From Ventricola sp036297385 (GTDB lineage Bacteria; Bacillota; Clostridia; Christensenellales; Aristaeellaceae): a stretch of DNA of 52,057 bases. Numbering within the stretch: position 1 is the stretch's first letter; each line of letters begins with the position of its first letter. Shown piece by piece: positions 27,144 to 35,875 of the stretch. The position numbers and the translations under genes were made by a program. Below the pieces are notes generated by a model. That model was not told the DNA's origin. It was given only the letters and a program-made list of their open reading frames with translations, and ran no database searches. The stretch spans positions 1 through 52,057 of the forward strand of contig JAXJLD010000116.1 of assembly GCA_036297385.1 (NCBI GenBank). The letters are read 5' to 3'.

Positions 27144-28108
27144 AGCTCTACCCCCGGAAGGATGTCACCAATTTCTTCCCAGTTCATGCCGCTTGCTTTG
27201 ACCAGATGCTCCGGCAAAAGATGGATATAGTACGCGGTAGAAGAAAGCCTTGCGTGCCCCATGTACATCTGGAGATAAGGCAGCATGGTATCAACCGGCT
27301 TTCCTTGCTCAAGCCAGCGGTGAATGGCTGCTGTGGCAAAGCGGTGACGAAGATCATATACGCGCACACGAGGCAGGAAGTCTGCAGGAATGGCAGGATT
27401 GGCCTCGGCAAAGAATCGGACAAGGTTTGTCTGGAAGAAAGTCGCCGGATACTCCCGGCCATGCTTTGAGGGGAAAAAGAATTCCGTATCCGGAAAGCAT
27501 GCGTTCAGCAGGCTGCTGTATCTGGCTGCCAGCGCCCTCATGTCATCCGACATCACGACGATTCTGCTTCTGCGTTCTTTGGAGCATTCAATGACAATCT
27601 CGCCGGCATGGAGATCCACATGCTTTTTTCTGAGCGTGCGTCCTTCGTTTGGGCGCAATCCACATGTGTAGATCAGCCTGTAATACACGCTGAACTGAAT
27701 CCGCTGAAACAGGTTTCCATGCTTTCCGTTTGTGTCAATGACATGAAAGAGGCGAGTCAAATCATCGTCCGAGAAGATATAAGGAACGAATAATGTCCGG
27801 CCGCAGGCGAACCTGTTGTGCATCATGAATGCCGGTTTCCCCACATTGTTCAGATACCGGGCAAATCCGTTCATAAAGCAGATGCGCTGGTGAATGACAG
27901 CGGGCTCCTTCTTCATGACCGGCCTCAGCCATTCGAGAATCAACCACTCTGTCAGTTCGCTGCATTCGGGATGTTCATGTGCGCAGAAGGTATCGAAGCT
28001 CCTGGCGCGTGGCAAATAGCTTGACTCCGCGCCGCCGCTGACAACCATGAGGTCAATCATGTTGTCAAGATCCTCGGCAAAAGGACTGCAGAATCCGCGC
28101 TGGCTCAC
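27131..28108 (-). CDS. RIT tyrosine recombinase B
   Basis: 325 residues from GTG, overlapping the first recombinase by 4 nt (GTGA). The catalytic Arg is in CGLRPNEGRTLR. The box II motif reads VYDLRHRFAT (Tyr where many relatives have His), and MGHARLSSTAYYIHL carries the His and Tyr. The middle member of a RIT trio is expected to act with its two partners rather than alone. Confidence 0.92.
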   Translation of the reverse strand: MSQRGFCSPFAEDLDNMIDLMVVSGGAESSYLPRARSFDTFCAHEHPECSELTEWLILEWLRPVMKKEPAVIHQRICFMNGFARYLNNVGKPAFMMHNRFACGRTLFVPYIFSDDDLTRLFHVIDTNGKHGNLFQRIQFSVYYRLIYTCGLRPNEGRTLRKKHVDLHAGEIVIECSKERRSRIVVMSDDMRALAARYSSLLNACFPDTEFFFPSKHGREYPATFFQTNLVRFFAEANPAIPADFLPRVRVYDLRHRFATAAIHRWLEQGKPVDTMLPYLQMYMGHARLSSTAYYIHLLPEHLVKASGMNWEEIGDILPGVELWQD

Positions 28109-29355
28109 AGCAGCTCACTCCTTTCCACCTCAATGCCGGAGAAATCCATTGCACAGTTCTTCATCTGCTTTGTGTTGAGCACAAGGTACTGCTGAACGGA
28201 TTGAACCTGTGAATGGCCAAGAATCTGTGCAATGGTTTCCGGCGGTGTGCCCGTGTTCAGCAGATTCCTGGCCAGATGCCGCCTTAAGCCGTGAAAGCCT
28301 TTTCCGTCAAAGGGCTGGCGCTCAACGCCTGCTTTCTGTTGGTACAGGATAAGCATATCGGCAATAGAAGTGGCGTTGGTTATGGCCGTCTTTGGTGGAG
28401 AGCAGCGCAGAAAAACCTCCTGACACCCGGATGCAGCCGGTCTGAAGTGGAGAATGTACTGCTTCAGCGCTTCACCGGCTTCGGGCAGGAGAGGAAGAGA
28501 AACCGTCTTGTCGGTTTTATCCTGCGAGAACGAAATCTCTCCTTTTCGCCAGTCAATATCCGTGAGCTTCAGACGAATCACATCGCACGCTCTGATTCCG
28601 GTTGTCGCTGCGAGAAGAATAATCGCCATGTTCCTGCAGCCGCATTCCGTTGTGGTATCAATGACAGACAGGATTTTCCTGAGCTCTTCGTCGGTGATGT
28701 AGCCCTGAATGGGCATTTCCCGGTGAATGGTATAGGAAAAGATGCCTTCTGCATCCGGCGCTGGAATGGACTCCTGCTTCAGAAAAAGATGGAAATGTCT
28801 GAGGTAAAGAAAGATGTCGTGCAGGGTGGAGTTCTTCACTTCCATCGCGGTCTTCATGATGAAGCTGCGCACGTCTTCCATGCTGACATCTGCGAGAGAG
28901 GCATGTCCTTCGCTGCTGAAAAAGCGCAGATACTTCCTGACCACCCAGTCCGCATCGTTGACAGTGTTCTCCTTGTAGTTGGCGTGATGGATGAATCTGT
29001 CCAGAACACTCTCGAAGTACGGCGGCAACGGTTCGGGTGTTCGTTTGTTATGGGTGACGATGCTCAGCTCGCCAGTCAGAGCGTATTCTTCCAGACGGCG
29101 AACCGTTGTAGAGAGGTGCATAAAGAATACTCTCGTTACTGTGCCCTGTTCATACCTGATTCTGTAGGATGCAAGGCAAGCATCCGTGACTTCTGCACTG
29201 AAGATGCAGATGTGTTGACTGCGGTAGTAGCCGCGAATGATGCTCAGATACTTCGACATGTGTCCCCACACATATCGCTTTGAGTAACCCATGCGGATGG
29301 CTTCTGTCACCAGTTCTGAGCAAATCTCGCCAATCGTGCGTTGCTGAAAACTCAT
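28105..29355 (-). CDS. RIT tyrosine recombinase A
   Basis: The start is placed at ATG 29355, 7 nt after GAGGAGG, giving 416 residues; a longer frame to 29436 lacks such a site. The catalytic parts are Arg in TTGIRACDVIRL, FHGLRRHLARN, His in ILGHSQVQSVQQYL and the following Tyr. It is the first gene of the trio and the longest, as usual in RIT elements. Confidence 0.92.
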   Translation of the reverse strand: MSFQQRTIGEICSELVTEAIRMGYSKRYVWGHMSKYLSIIRGYYRSQHICIFSAEVTDACLASYRIRYEQGTVTRVFFMHLSTTVRRLEEYALTGELSIVTHNKRTPEPLPPYFESVLDRFIHHANYKENTVNDADWVVRKYLRFFSSEGHASLADVSMEDVRSFIMKTAMEVKNSTLHDIFLYLRHFHLFLKQESIPAPDAEGIFSYTIHREMPIQGYITDEELRKILSVIDTTTECGCRNMAIILLAATTGIRACDVIRLKLTDIDWRKGEISFSQDKTDKTVSLPLLPEAGEALKQYILHFRPAASGCQEVFLRCSPPKTAITNATSIADMLILYQQKAGVERQPFDGKGFHGLRRHLARNLLNTGTPPETIAQILGHSQVQSVQQYLVLNTKQMKNCAMDFSGIEVERSELL

Positions 29356-29434
29356 TGGTTGATCCTCCTCGTCTTGGTCAGGACTTGTCCTGCCAGGAAG
29401 ATTATCCGGTATCCCTTGAATTCCAGCAACGCCC

Positions 29435-29584
29435 AAATATTATGTCAAAAAACAAAGCGAGCGGCGTGCGTGTACCTTCTTACGGAGGCGATGGGTACAA
29501 AATATTATCTCAAAAAAGAAACGCGGAAAGGCTTGTGGGTCAAGCCTTTCCGGTGAGAATTTGAGATATATTATTTGCGATAAC
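29435..29584. repeat. Right-end recombinase-binding repeats of the RIT element
   Basis: Three inverted copies mirror the left end: ATTATGTCAAAA near 29439-29450, the 21-nt site at 29494-29514 and TTTGAGATATATTATTTGCG from 29560. A strong hairpin (GGAAAGGCTT...AAGCCTTTCC, about 29525-29551) lies between the last two. Confidence 0.75.
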
Positions 29585-29617
29585 GGCAATTTCTGAGTAA
29601 AAAAGTTTCAAAACCTC

Positions 29618-29644
29618 GAACAAAAAAGCTTTCTGTATCGTCTA
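29618..29644 (+). promoter_or_regulatory. ECF-type promoter, copy C
   Basis: GAAC at 29618-29621 and CGTCTA at 29639-29644, separated by 17 nt. AAC at -35 and CGTC at -10 are the classic ECF sigma recognition pattern. Two more promoters with identical core and spacing occur at 32487 and 35876. A second CGTCTA lies near 29737. Confidence 0.65.
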
Positions 29645-29828
29645 TTATGTAGAAGGTATTCCTAATTCTATTTACTTCATGGAAAAAATAAAATAAAGAA
29701 GCACAAAAGTTATCAGGAAACTTTTCTATATCTCGTCTACACAAGTGAAAAGCAATAAGAATTCTTATACCTATGGGCGCAGTCACGATTTAAGGAACAA
29801 ATCATAAGAAAAAGAAGGTGAGCAGCAA

Positions 29829-29919
29829 ATAGAAATATGTTAAGATTCCCGACAGCATCCGAAACCAAGCTTTTACCCAACTGGCCAAGCAATATCGACT
29901 GAATCCTATTTATCAATAG
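29829..29919 (+). pseudogene. Sigma-factor N-terminal remnant, copy C
   Basis: The frame reads DSIRNQAFTQLAKQYRLN, matching the start of the sigma remnant at 32601 (DSIRNQEFIQLVEQY). The start codon is changed to ATA, the first codons are shifted in frame and the reading ends at TAG 29917. It stops inside the ribosome binding site of the next gene. What remains is a promoter plus a broken sigma start in front of a secreted protein gene. Confidence 0.6.
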
Positions 29920-29931
29920 AGGAGTGACAAT

Positions 29932-31131
29932 ATGAGATGGCGTAATCCATTGCTATGTGGCTGTATGGCGGTGATTTACCTTTTCTTTTTCCCGGTCGTT
30001 TCCCATTCTTTTGCAGAGGTTCAATATGACATCAGGCGATGGAATGATACCTCTATTCTTATTGTGGACACATATTTAACCGAGGATAAGAATTGTCTTA
30101 TGATTTGTGGATTACAAACAAATGATGTTTCGAGTATCATTGACCAGTACTACCACAAGGAACAAACTTTGAATGAAAATTTACAGGGGTTTATTCGCTG
30201 CTATACTCCGGAGGGAACGCTTTTGTGGGAATACTGCCCAAAACAAGACATTCCTCAAATGTATGAAATCATCGGCGAAGTTCAAAGCAACAACCTTCTT
30301 ATCAGAAATTCAGATATGGACGATTACTTTAGTAGTATCCAACCCCAGTATACCTATTTTACCTTAAGTGAGGGAACTCCGCTTCCTCTATCCTATTCAT
30401 ATATGGAGGTTTTGAGTTCCAAACAGTTTTGGTTTCTGAGCGATGGCGTTATGACATACGATCTCGTGAATCACGGCCGTTTAAGATACTATACGTATCA
30501 GGGAACCCAGTTAGAGCAATGTTGGGAGAAAAATAATTTCGGCACGTTTGCGTTTTGTGGAACCGGTGTAAAGGATACGGAGAACGGTTTTCTCTTGTAT
30601 GGGGCCCAAATGGAAGAAGGAACCCTTCGCTCCGGCACCGTTCTTCTGCTCAATAATCTGGGCGAGGTATGCTGGCAATATACTGATCAGAATCCTATTT
30701 CCGTCATTTATACCTGTGAAGAAATGAACGGAAACATTCTTAGCGGCGGTCAAGTTCCTAAATACAACCAAGAGAAACAGGCGGTCATGGAACCGATTCT
30801 TTATTGGATCGATGGAGCCACAGGAGAGCATGTAGGAGAAATCTGTAACTTGCCGGAAAACATGATTTCTATTTCCCTGATTCAAACAGATGATACGCAA
30901 AAGGTCATTTTCGTTTTAGGAACATCATCTTCCGGTGTCCAACAATTGCTTTATTCAGAAAATGCGCTTGAGTCGTGGAACGCAATTGAACTAAACTCAG
31001 AAAGAGCAGTTGGCTTAGTATCGATACTTCATGAGGCAGAAGGAAAATATAGCATTCTATTTTCACAAAATTATATGCGTAGCGAAGGATTTTACAATTG
31101 TATTGAATGTGTAAATATCGACATTTTATAG
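29932..31131 (+). CDS. Secreted hypothetical protein, possibly beta-propeller
   Basis: The 399-residue protein follows AGAGGAG at 29918-29924. It has an N-terminal signal or anchor segment (CGCMAVIYLFFFPVVSHSFA) and then repeated blade-like stretches containing W/Y motifs such as LLWEYCPKQD, EVCWQYTDQN and LYWIDGATGEHVG. That suggests a propeller-like sensor or binding domain; no family is recognised. It is AT-rich compared with the ICE backbone and sits behind ECF promoter copy C. A second, similarly built protein lies at 33389. Confidence 0.7.
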   Translation: MRWRNPLLCGCMAVIYLFFFPVVSHSFAEVQYDIRRWNDTSILIVDTYLTEDKNCLMICGLQTNDVSSIIDQYYHKEQTLNENLQGFIRCYTPEGTLLWEYCPKQDIPQMYEIIGEVQSNNLLIRNSDMDDYFSSIQPQYTYFTLSEGTPLPLSYSYMEVLSSKQFWFLSDGVMTYDLVNHGRLRYYTYQGTQLEQCWEKNNFGTFAFCGTGVKDTENGFLLYGAQMEEGTLRSGTVLLLNNLGEVCWQYTDQNPISVIYTCEEMNGNILSGGQVPKYNQEKQAVMEPILYWIDGATGEHVGEICNLPENMISISLIQTDDTQKVIFVLGTSSSGVQQLLYSENALESWNAIELNSERAVGLVSILHEAEGKYSILFSQNYMRSEGFYNCIECVNIDIL

Positions 31132-31312
31132 AATGCGAAATAAATATAAATCATACGACGAAAATGATACTATGAGAATTATTCAAGAAGCTTTTTAGTT
31201 TAAAACGTAAAAATCTGTTCTTATCTGCTCGGCCAAAGATTTTATCCGAGCTTCGTACCCGTTTTTTCTGAACGAGTTCCTTTAACATAAGTGTCGTATT
31301 TATACAACAAAT

Positions 31313-31339
31313 GGAGCTGTCTCATATTGAGGCAGCTCC
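31313..31339 (-). terminator. Terminator of the SH3 gene (minus strand)
   Basis: GGAGCTG at 31313 pairs with CAGCTCC ending at 31339. On the minus strand it is followed by ATTTGTTGT, shortly after the stop of the gene at 31368. Confidence 0.6.
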
Positions 31340-31367
31340 AGAAGTTATTATGAAATATTGAAGTGGC

Positions 31368-32180
31368 TTAAAGCTTGAAAGTCCCCCTGCCATCATAATA
31401 TCCATCGACCGTACCATCGTCATAGTAATTATCACTATGAACTGGACATCTATAGCGGATGTAAGCTGTAGCAGGATACCATACAGTACCATCGGAAGCT
31501 AGCGTTCCTTTACCCGGATCCCAAGACTTTACTTGATACGTTTTGGTGAACTCATCATAGCTACGGCCACATACAAGGCATTTTTCTTCGGCAGGTTGCG
31601 CATTAGCTTCGATATAGTTCGTAGCCACAAACCCCTTGTATGGAGACGTAAGCTTATACCATGTATAAGAGTCAGAACCAACACTGTTCAGTTTGCCATT
31701 ATAATACGTGACAGAAGCACCATCTTCGAGTTCACCAATTTTATTACTCGACTGACTGGGAAGGGCACGTACTTTTAAATAACCGCTGTTGAGTTTAACA
31801 GTTCCATTTGTGAGAGAACCGGTCGAAGGAATATCGTCATAGGTCTTGTTACTACCCGAACCCTCTCCGGAACCACCACTAGAGCTTCCAGATCTATCAA
31901 CATACTTAGCTATAACCCAACCAGTTTGGCCAATCAAATCCGGATCATTCTTGGTATGACTTGTGATATACACCTTCAGCCAACTTCCACTCTCTTCAAG
32001 AATATTGCAGGTTGCGCCCTTGCTTACGAGCCCTTTAGATGAACTACTCTTTGAAGCTGCTGTTCGCAAGTTAACTGCAGCCGTATTAAAGACTCCTGTT
32101 TCTGCCAAAGCAGAAGCTGAGATGGACAGAATAAGAACTACGATAAAGACTAGGGCAAACCCCTTTTTCAAGTGATTCAT
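31368..32180 (-). CDS. Secreted double-SH3 protein with Cys motif
   Basis: ATG at 32180 follows GGGGAAGTG; 270 residues. A signal peptide (ALVFIVVLILSISASALA) is followed by SH3b domain 1 (VFNTAAVNLRTAASKSSS...GWVIAKYVD), a Ser/Gly linker, and SH3b domain 2 (GYLKVRALPSQSSNKIGEL...GFVATNYIE). The C-terminal region has CLVCG and a later CPVH, perhaps binding a metal. The domains suggest wall binding. A conserved promoter block and RNA element (32231-32296) lie upstream. Confidence 0.85.
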   Translation of the reverse strand: MNHLKKGFALVFIVVLILSISASALAETGVFNTAAVNLRTAASKSSSSKGLVSKGATCNILEESGSWLKVYITSHTKNDPDLIGQTGWVIAKYVDRSGSSSGGSGEGSGSNKTYDDIPSTGSLTNGTVKLNSGYLKVRALPSQSSNKIGELEDGASVTYYNGKLNSVGSDSYTWYKLTSPYKGFVATNYIEANAQPAEEKCLVCGRSYDEFTKTYQVKSWDPGKGTLASDGTVWYPATAYIRYRCPVHSDNYYDDGTVDGYYDGRGTFKL

Positions 32181-32230
32181 AAAACACTTCCCCTTCATAA
32201 ACTACATAGTGATTGAATCATGAATTGGAA

Positions 32231-32296
32231 GCATATCCTTGTAGAACATCCATCCTCTTGAGGATGGCAGCGGCCAAGCTATCTACCAGAATATAC
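32231..32296 (-). ncRNA. Candidate structured leader RNA, copy 1
   Basis: On the plus strand, stem P1 pairs ATAT (32233-32236) with ATAT (32291-32294) and GTAG (32241-32244) with CTAC (32283-32286). Hairpin P2 is CCATCCTC (32250-32257) with GAGGATGG (32260-32267). The stretches AACAT and CAGCGGCCAAGCT between the stems are nearly invariant in all four copies. It lies in the 5' leader of the minus-strand SH3 gene, so the minus strand is taken as the sense strand. Confidence 0.6.
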
Positions 32297-32299
32297 CTC

Positions 32300-32440
32300 A
32301 TAAAACATAGTCCAATGGAATCACCCGCTTTGTTTTAATTTAGGCTCCGGGCTTTTCCCTTTGCTTGACTATATTGTAAGAAATTCGAGGGAAAACCAAA
32401 ATGAAGGAACGCGGAAGATATCAGGAAGAATTCCCCACAC
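32300..32440 (-). promoter_or_regulatory. Conserved promoter block of module 1
   Basis: This region is strongly similar to 35680-35790 and 38630-38745. On the minus strand it holds a TACAAT -10-like box (32373-32378), a GGGAAAAGCCC hairpin and a GGGTGATTCC stretch, giving a leader of about 190 nt. No clear -35 box is seen. Confidence 0.5.
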
Positions 32441-32486
32441 CACAAAATTGGGTTCGGAGAAAATTTGCAAAGTTTTCAAAAAGGGT

Positions 32487-32513
32487 GAACAAAACATCCC
32501 TCTATTTCGTCTA
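32487..32513 (+). promoter_or_regulatory. ECF-type promoter, copy A
   Basis: GAAC at 32487-32490, then 17 nt, then CGTCTA at 32508-32513. The following ATGAAAGGCAATGAG is shared with copy B. Confidence 0.7.
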
Positions 32514-32600
32514 TACAAATGAAAGGCAATGAGAGGCCCCATATCGGCGGAGAAAACCACAAACAAAGGGGCAAATACGGAAAAGGAAGGTGAGCGGCGA

Positions 32601-32789
32601 ATGGAAGTTGTCAAGGGCCTTGACAGCATCCGAAATCAGGAATTTATCCAATTGGTCGAGCAATACCAAACGACACTGCGCCGCATGTGCTACGCCATCC
32701 TTCGGGATGAAGAATTGGCGAAAGATGCGGTGCAGGAGACCTTTCTCAAAGTGTTCAGATTCGAAACATTGCTACGGATTACAGCTTGA
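32601..32789 (+). pseudogene. Truncated ECF sigma factor, copy A
   Basis: Behind AAGGAAGGTGAG, ATG 32601 opens a 62-residue reading with the sigma region 2 start: LVEQYQTTLRRMCYAILRDE, then ELAKDAVQETFLKVF. It ends at TGA 32787 just after region 2.2, so the promoter-recognition parts are lost. It is the best preserved of the three remnants (others at 29829 and 35989). It may be a scar of a lost sigma gene. Confidence 0.75.
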
Positions 32790-32879
32790 TTGAGGAAAGT
32801 TATTTGCTTCAGAGTAACAATCAAGTGATTTTGGGGCTGTCCGGTAGAAGTTGGAATTTATAAGAAAGCTGCACTGAAA

Positions 32880-33059
32880 ATGCTAAATGCTATGTATATA
32901 GAGTATATTAGGCTTGAAGAAGAAAGAAAGGATTCGCAGGATTATTCGGATATGAATATATTCACGAATGAGGTAATGTGGCTTCGTCAAGATATTTGGA
33001 ATCCTCAACATCAATTGACACGATATACGGAGGATATTTATAAAAAAGTGAGTATGTGA
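32880..33059 (+). CDS. Small ORF of unknown function, possibly a gene fragment
   Basis: 59 codons from ATG 32880, rich in Glu, Asp, Ile and Tyr (MYIEYIRLEEERK, NPQHQLTRYTEDIYKKVSM). No clear ribosome binding site is seen and the frame is open for about 13 codons upstream. It lies between the sigma remnant and the next secreted gene, so it may be the decayed end of an inserted or deleted gene. Confidence 0.3.
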   Translation: MLNAMYIEYIRLEEERKDSQDYSDMNIFTNEVMWLRQDIWNPQHQLTRYTEDIYKKVSM

Positions 33060-33388
33060 AAATGGAGGAGTGGGCAGACGATGAATTAAGAAGAATTCGA
33101 ACAATTGTTAAGATTTGAGGATTGAGCGGTTACTGATAAATTGTTTATATATAGTAATCTTCTTGTTTCTTGCGCTATAGTTTCATACTTGGCTAGAAAG
33201 AGCTAGGAGCAGCCGTTGCGGTGATTAAGTGTTGTGATCTGCTATATTTAGACATATAATAGATAATAATGGTGTGTTGGATTGATTCAATTGGAATCGG
33301 GTAGTAATGATAATCAGATAGACAAGTATTTATAATAGGCTATAAGCGTAGCTGTATTATTAATGTAGTGATTTCATGGAGGAATTAA
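33060..33388 (+). other. AT-rich gap without a recognised gene
   Basis: Only short frames are present, including an 18-codon one from ATG 33061. It probably contains the promoter of the next gene; I see no convincing element. Confidence 0.4.
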
Positions 33389-34477
33389 ATGAAAAGAATT
33401 ATACGAAGTATGACTATTCTGCTGTTAGTAGTCTGCGCTCAATATGGTAAAGCAGAATTTAATGTTGCTGAATTTCCTCCAGATTTTAGGATTAGTCAAA
33501 CCATTGCTAATTCGGAAAATGAAATAATCCTCTCCGGATATGTGGGAAAACCTTCGAAGCCAACGCCTATAATTCTGTGTAGCGACGATAACGGTAAGGT
33601 ACTTTGGAAAGTACTGCCGGAAGATAAATCCGGTATTTTTTCTGATATAGCATGCTTCACAAAAGATCAATTTTTGGCAATAAGACAAGAAGTCAATGAA
33701 CATTTGTGTTGTTATATCGATATTTATGAGGAAGATAAACTCGTAAACGAGATACAGCTTCCTTACAGGGTTTATCGCGCTTTTTCAGTAGTTGATGGAG
33801 TGATTCTTTTTGCACATAACGAGTTTGATGCATACCAATTGGTGCTGATAACCGCAGATGGAAGCATAAGAAAAATGGTAGATATTCAGAAAAATGCAGT
33901 AATTCTTGATATCACCCAATTACAGAATGAATATGTCGCAGTAGGGTATACGCAGGAAAACAACGCTGCAGATAACTACGGATTTGCTGCAATTATCGAT
34001 AATGATGGGAATGACATTCAAAGCTTTTATAGTTCACAGATTGAGACTTATAAAGCCGTTTTGGCCTCGGATGATGGATGGTATATTATCGGAGATACAT
34101 ATGATCCCGAAAGCACCGCAATGTATAGTTCGATGTTGTTTTTTAGTAATAGAACATCGCAAGTCTATCATACGAATAATGATGTAGAGACGATGCCACA
34201 AAGGGATAAACTTGTTCTAGATGCGGTTTTATTGGAAAATGGATGTATGATTGCTATAAAAGAACGAAAAAAAGGAAATGTAGTAATAGTACAGTGCTTT
34301 GATAAGAGCGGTGGTATAAGCGATGCCTTTGAGATTGATATTGACCCCATAATCAATGTTCAGGATGCATATATATTTGCAATTGATGATATGCACTTGT
34401 TAGTGGCAACTGGATATTGCGAAGAAGATAATTATCAAAAATACAAGACAGTTATAAAGCATATCAAACAAAGGTGA
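33389..34477 (+). CDS. Secreted hypothetical protein, possibly beta-propeller
   Basis: A 362-residue protein behind GGAGGA, with a signal peptide (MTILLLVVCAQYGKAEF). The mature part is made of blade-like beta stretches (IILSGYVGKP, ILCSDDNGKVLWKVLP, YVAVGYTQENN, GWYIIGDTYDPES). These are reminiscent of the protein at 29932, so the two are probably distant relatives with a propeller fold. Codon use is clearly AT-rich. No known family is recognised. Confidence 0.7.
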   Translation: MKRIIRSMTILLLVVCAQYGKAEFNVAEFPPDFRISQTIANSENEIILSGYVGKPSKPTPIILCSDDNGKVLWKVLPEDKSGIFSDIACFTKDQFLAIRQEVNEHLCCYIDIYEEDKLVNEIQLPYRVYRAFSVVDGVILFAHNEFDAYQLVLITADGSIRKMVDIQKNAVILDITQLQNEYVAVGYTQENNAADNYGFAAIIDNDGNDIQSFYSSQIETYKAVLASDDGWYIIGDTYDPESTAMYSSMLFFSNRTSQVYHTNNDVETMPQRDKLVLDAVLLENGCMIAIKERKKGNVVIVQCFDKSGGISDAFEIDIDPIINVQDAYIFAIDDMHLLVATGYCEEDNYQKYKTVIKHIKQR

Positions 34478-35007
34478 AGTCTTACTTTAATTCGTCATTG
34501 TAATACTTCGCAGGAATATTCAAAGAATTGTGCTAATTGTTAAATATATCAGTTAGGAAGCATATGAGTATATTAAGAACAAACATTAGGCGAATTGGGG
34601 GGTATATTTTCTGTGCTTCCAGAAGGAGCGTAGACTGATCTATCCAACAATGCCATTAAAGGTTTTAGCCACTAGCTTTGGAATGTCACCAAAGCCAAGA
34701 AAGTTTCCACTACAGATAACACCTGCTGTAAATTCTGAGCCTTGCTATTATGATGTATATTACGAAGAAACGGAGCGAGTGTCGTCAGAATTGGGGCATC
34801 ATCCATATTTAACTCGCGATCTATCATGCTGAATGGATGCACGAATAATAAAAATCTCTTTCGAGGGGGGAGGAACCTTGGCTCAGTAGCAATGCTTGAC
34901 ACGCGACAGAATTCCTGATTCAGGGCAGTCAAGGCGGCAAACAGGGTATCCTGTCTGCCGCCTCAGCCCATTTAAACTTCACACCAGTTTTTGGTGTTTG
35001 CAAAGAA
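34478..35007. other. Gap, mostly unrecognised
   Basis: A 60-codon plus-strand frame (34650-34832) has no good ribosome binding site and no family. The right end holds the terminator at 34933-34962. This may be decayed sequence. Confidence 0.4.
34933..34962 (-). terminator. Hairpin terminator of the peptidoglycan-binding gene
   Basis: GGCGGCA at 34933 pairs with TGCCGCC ending at 34962, with an inner ACAGG/CCTGT. It lies about 45 nt beyond the stop of the minus-strand gene at 35008. The T-run is weak. Confidence 0.5.
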
Positions 35008-35550
35008 TCAGAAATAGATCCTATCAATCAAAGCATTCTGAGTATTAGTTCCAGCAATTCCGTCGTTTTCAAGTTTGCAGGCAAGCTGGAAATTCTTGAC
35101 TTCTCGCTCCGTACCGCTACCGAAAATGCCGTCAGCTGCACCGACATCATAATCGAGTTTCTTCAGGCATAGCTGGAGGTTCGCAACAGGCTGGCCTTCG
35201 AAGCCACGCTGCATTGCATAGTTTCCGAACAGCGCTTTGCGAAGTTGCTGCTTGGTATATTTCACTTGATCAATGCGCATATATCCAGTAGTATTACCAC
35301 ACTTTGCAGAAACCCAGGTAAGTGAATTCTGGTTGAACCTAATCTGAATAGAAGTGGGTTCATAAAAAATCTTTACAACATCACTTCCCACAGATTTGGA
35401 CTTATACATACAGGCATACGCACCACCCAAATCAGATTCAGAAGTGGTAGATACCCAACTCGTATCAACGTGGGTGGTTGCTGCAAGTGCTGGGACAGTA
35501 CACGAGATAAGAGTAAGAACAACCAAAACAATAGAGATATACTTTTTCAT
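35008..35550 (-). CDS. Secreted peptidoglycan-binding-domain protein
   Basis: ATG 35550 after AAAGGAAGTG; 180 residues. The signal peptide (ISIVLVVLTLISCTVPALA) is followed by a beta-rich region (residues 25-95). A PG_binding_1 domain follows: VANLQLCLKKLDYDVGAADG and IFGSGTEREVKNFQ. It lacks a catalytic domain, so it probably binds the wall or a partner. Its upstream region (35570-35790) is a near copy of the leaders at 32.2 and 38.5 kb. Confidence 0.85.
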   Translation of the reverse strand: MKKYISIVLVVLTLISCTVPALAATTHVDTSWVSTTSESDLGGAYACMYKSKSVGSDVVKIFYEPTSIQIRFNQNSLTWVSAKCGNTTGYMRIDQVKYTKQQLRKALFGNYAMQRGFEGQPVANLQLCLKKLDYDVGAADGIFGSGTEREVKNFQLACKLENDGIAGTNTQNALIDRIYF

Positions 35551-35600
35551 GAGATAAACACTTCCTTTAATCAATTACGCATGTAATGATTGGCTTGGAA

Positions 35601-35666
35601 GCATATCCTCGTAGAACATCCATCCGTTTATGGATGGCAGCGGCCAAGCTGTCTACCCGAATACGC
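35601..35666 (-). ncRNA. Candidate structured leader RNA, copy 2
   Basis: P1: GCATAT (35601-35606) with ATACGC (35661-35666), one mismatch, and GTAG (35611-35614) with CTAC (35653-35656). P2: CCATCC (35620-35625) with GGATGG (35632-35637). AACAT and CAGCGGCCAAGCT are unchanged. The element is about 50 nt before the start of the peptidoglycan-binding gene. Confidence 0.6.
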
Positions 35667-35679
35667 TTCGTCGATCATT

Positions 35680-35790
35680 GACCAACGGAACCACCCGCTT
35701 TCTTTTGATTTGAGCTCAGGGCTTTTCCCTTTGCTTGCTTATATTGTAAGAAATCCGCCGAAAAACCGAAATGAAGAAGCCAGGAAGATA
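35680..35790 (-). promoter_or_regulatory. Conserved promoter block of module 2
   Basis: TACAAT -10-like box on the minus strand (35743-35748), then the GGGAAAAGCCC hairpin and GCGGGTGGTTCC, as in modules 1 and 3. Confidence 0.5.
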
Positions 35791-35830
35791 TCGGGAAGAA
35801 ACGCACATAGTTCTTTGTCGATAGAAAAAA

Positions 35831-35853
35831 CCCTGCTCAGAAACTCAGCAGGG
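35831..35853 (-). terminator. Minus-strand terminator without a gene
   Basis: CCCTGCT and AGCAGGG form a hairpin. On the minus strand it is followed by TTTTTTC. No minus-strand gene ends here, so it may be the relic of a deleted neighbour. Confidence 0.6.
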
Positions 35854-35875
35854 ATAGAAATATTTCCAAAACCTC

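Larger units (their letters stand above)
25914..29584 (-). mobile_element. RIT (recombinase-in-trio) element
   Basis: Three overlapping minus-strand tyrosine recombinases are enclosed by matched inverted ends. The outer repeat at 25914-25941 (GTTATCGTAAATAATATAT...) is the reverse complement of 29560-29584 apart from small changes. A second, 21-nt pair (25987-26007 and 29494-29514) differs at one base. A third TTTGA-C/G-ATAAT copy faces inward at each side (near 26050 and 29440). This is the gene order and symmetry described for RIT elements. Exact ends are uncertain because one more motif copy (25889-25908) lies outside the left end. Confidence 0.85.

Noticed and set aside
35690..35705. GGGTGGTTCC in the leaders, resembling the T-box GGGTGGNACC
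   Set aside because: It lies 5' of the structured element, the ACCGCG part is missing, no specifier stem or terminator is seen, and the genes are not amino-acid related.
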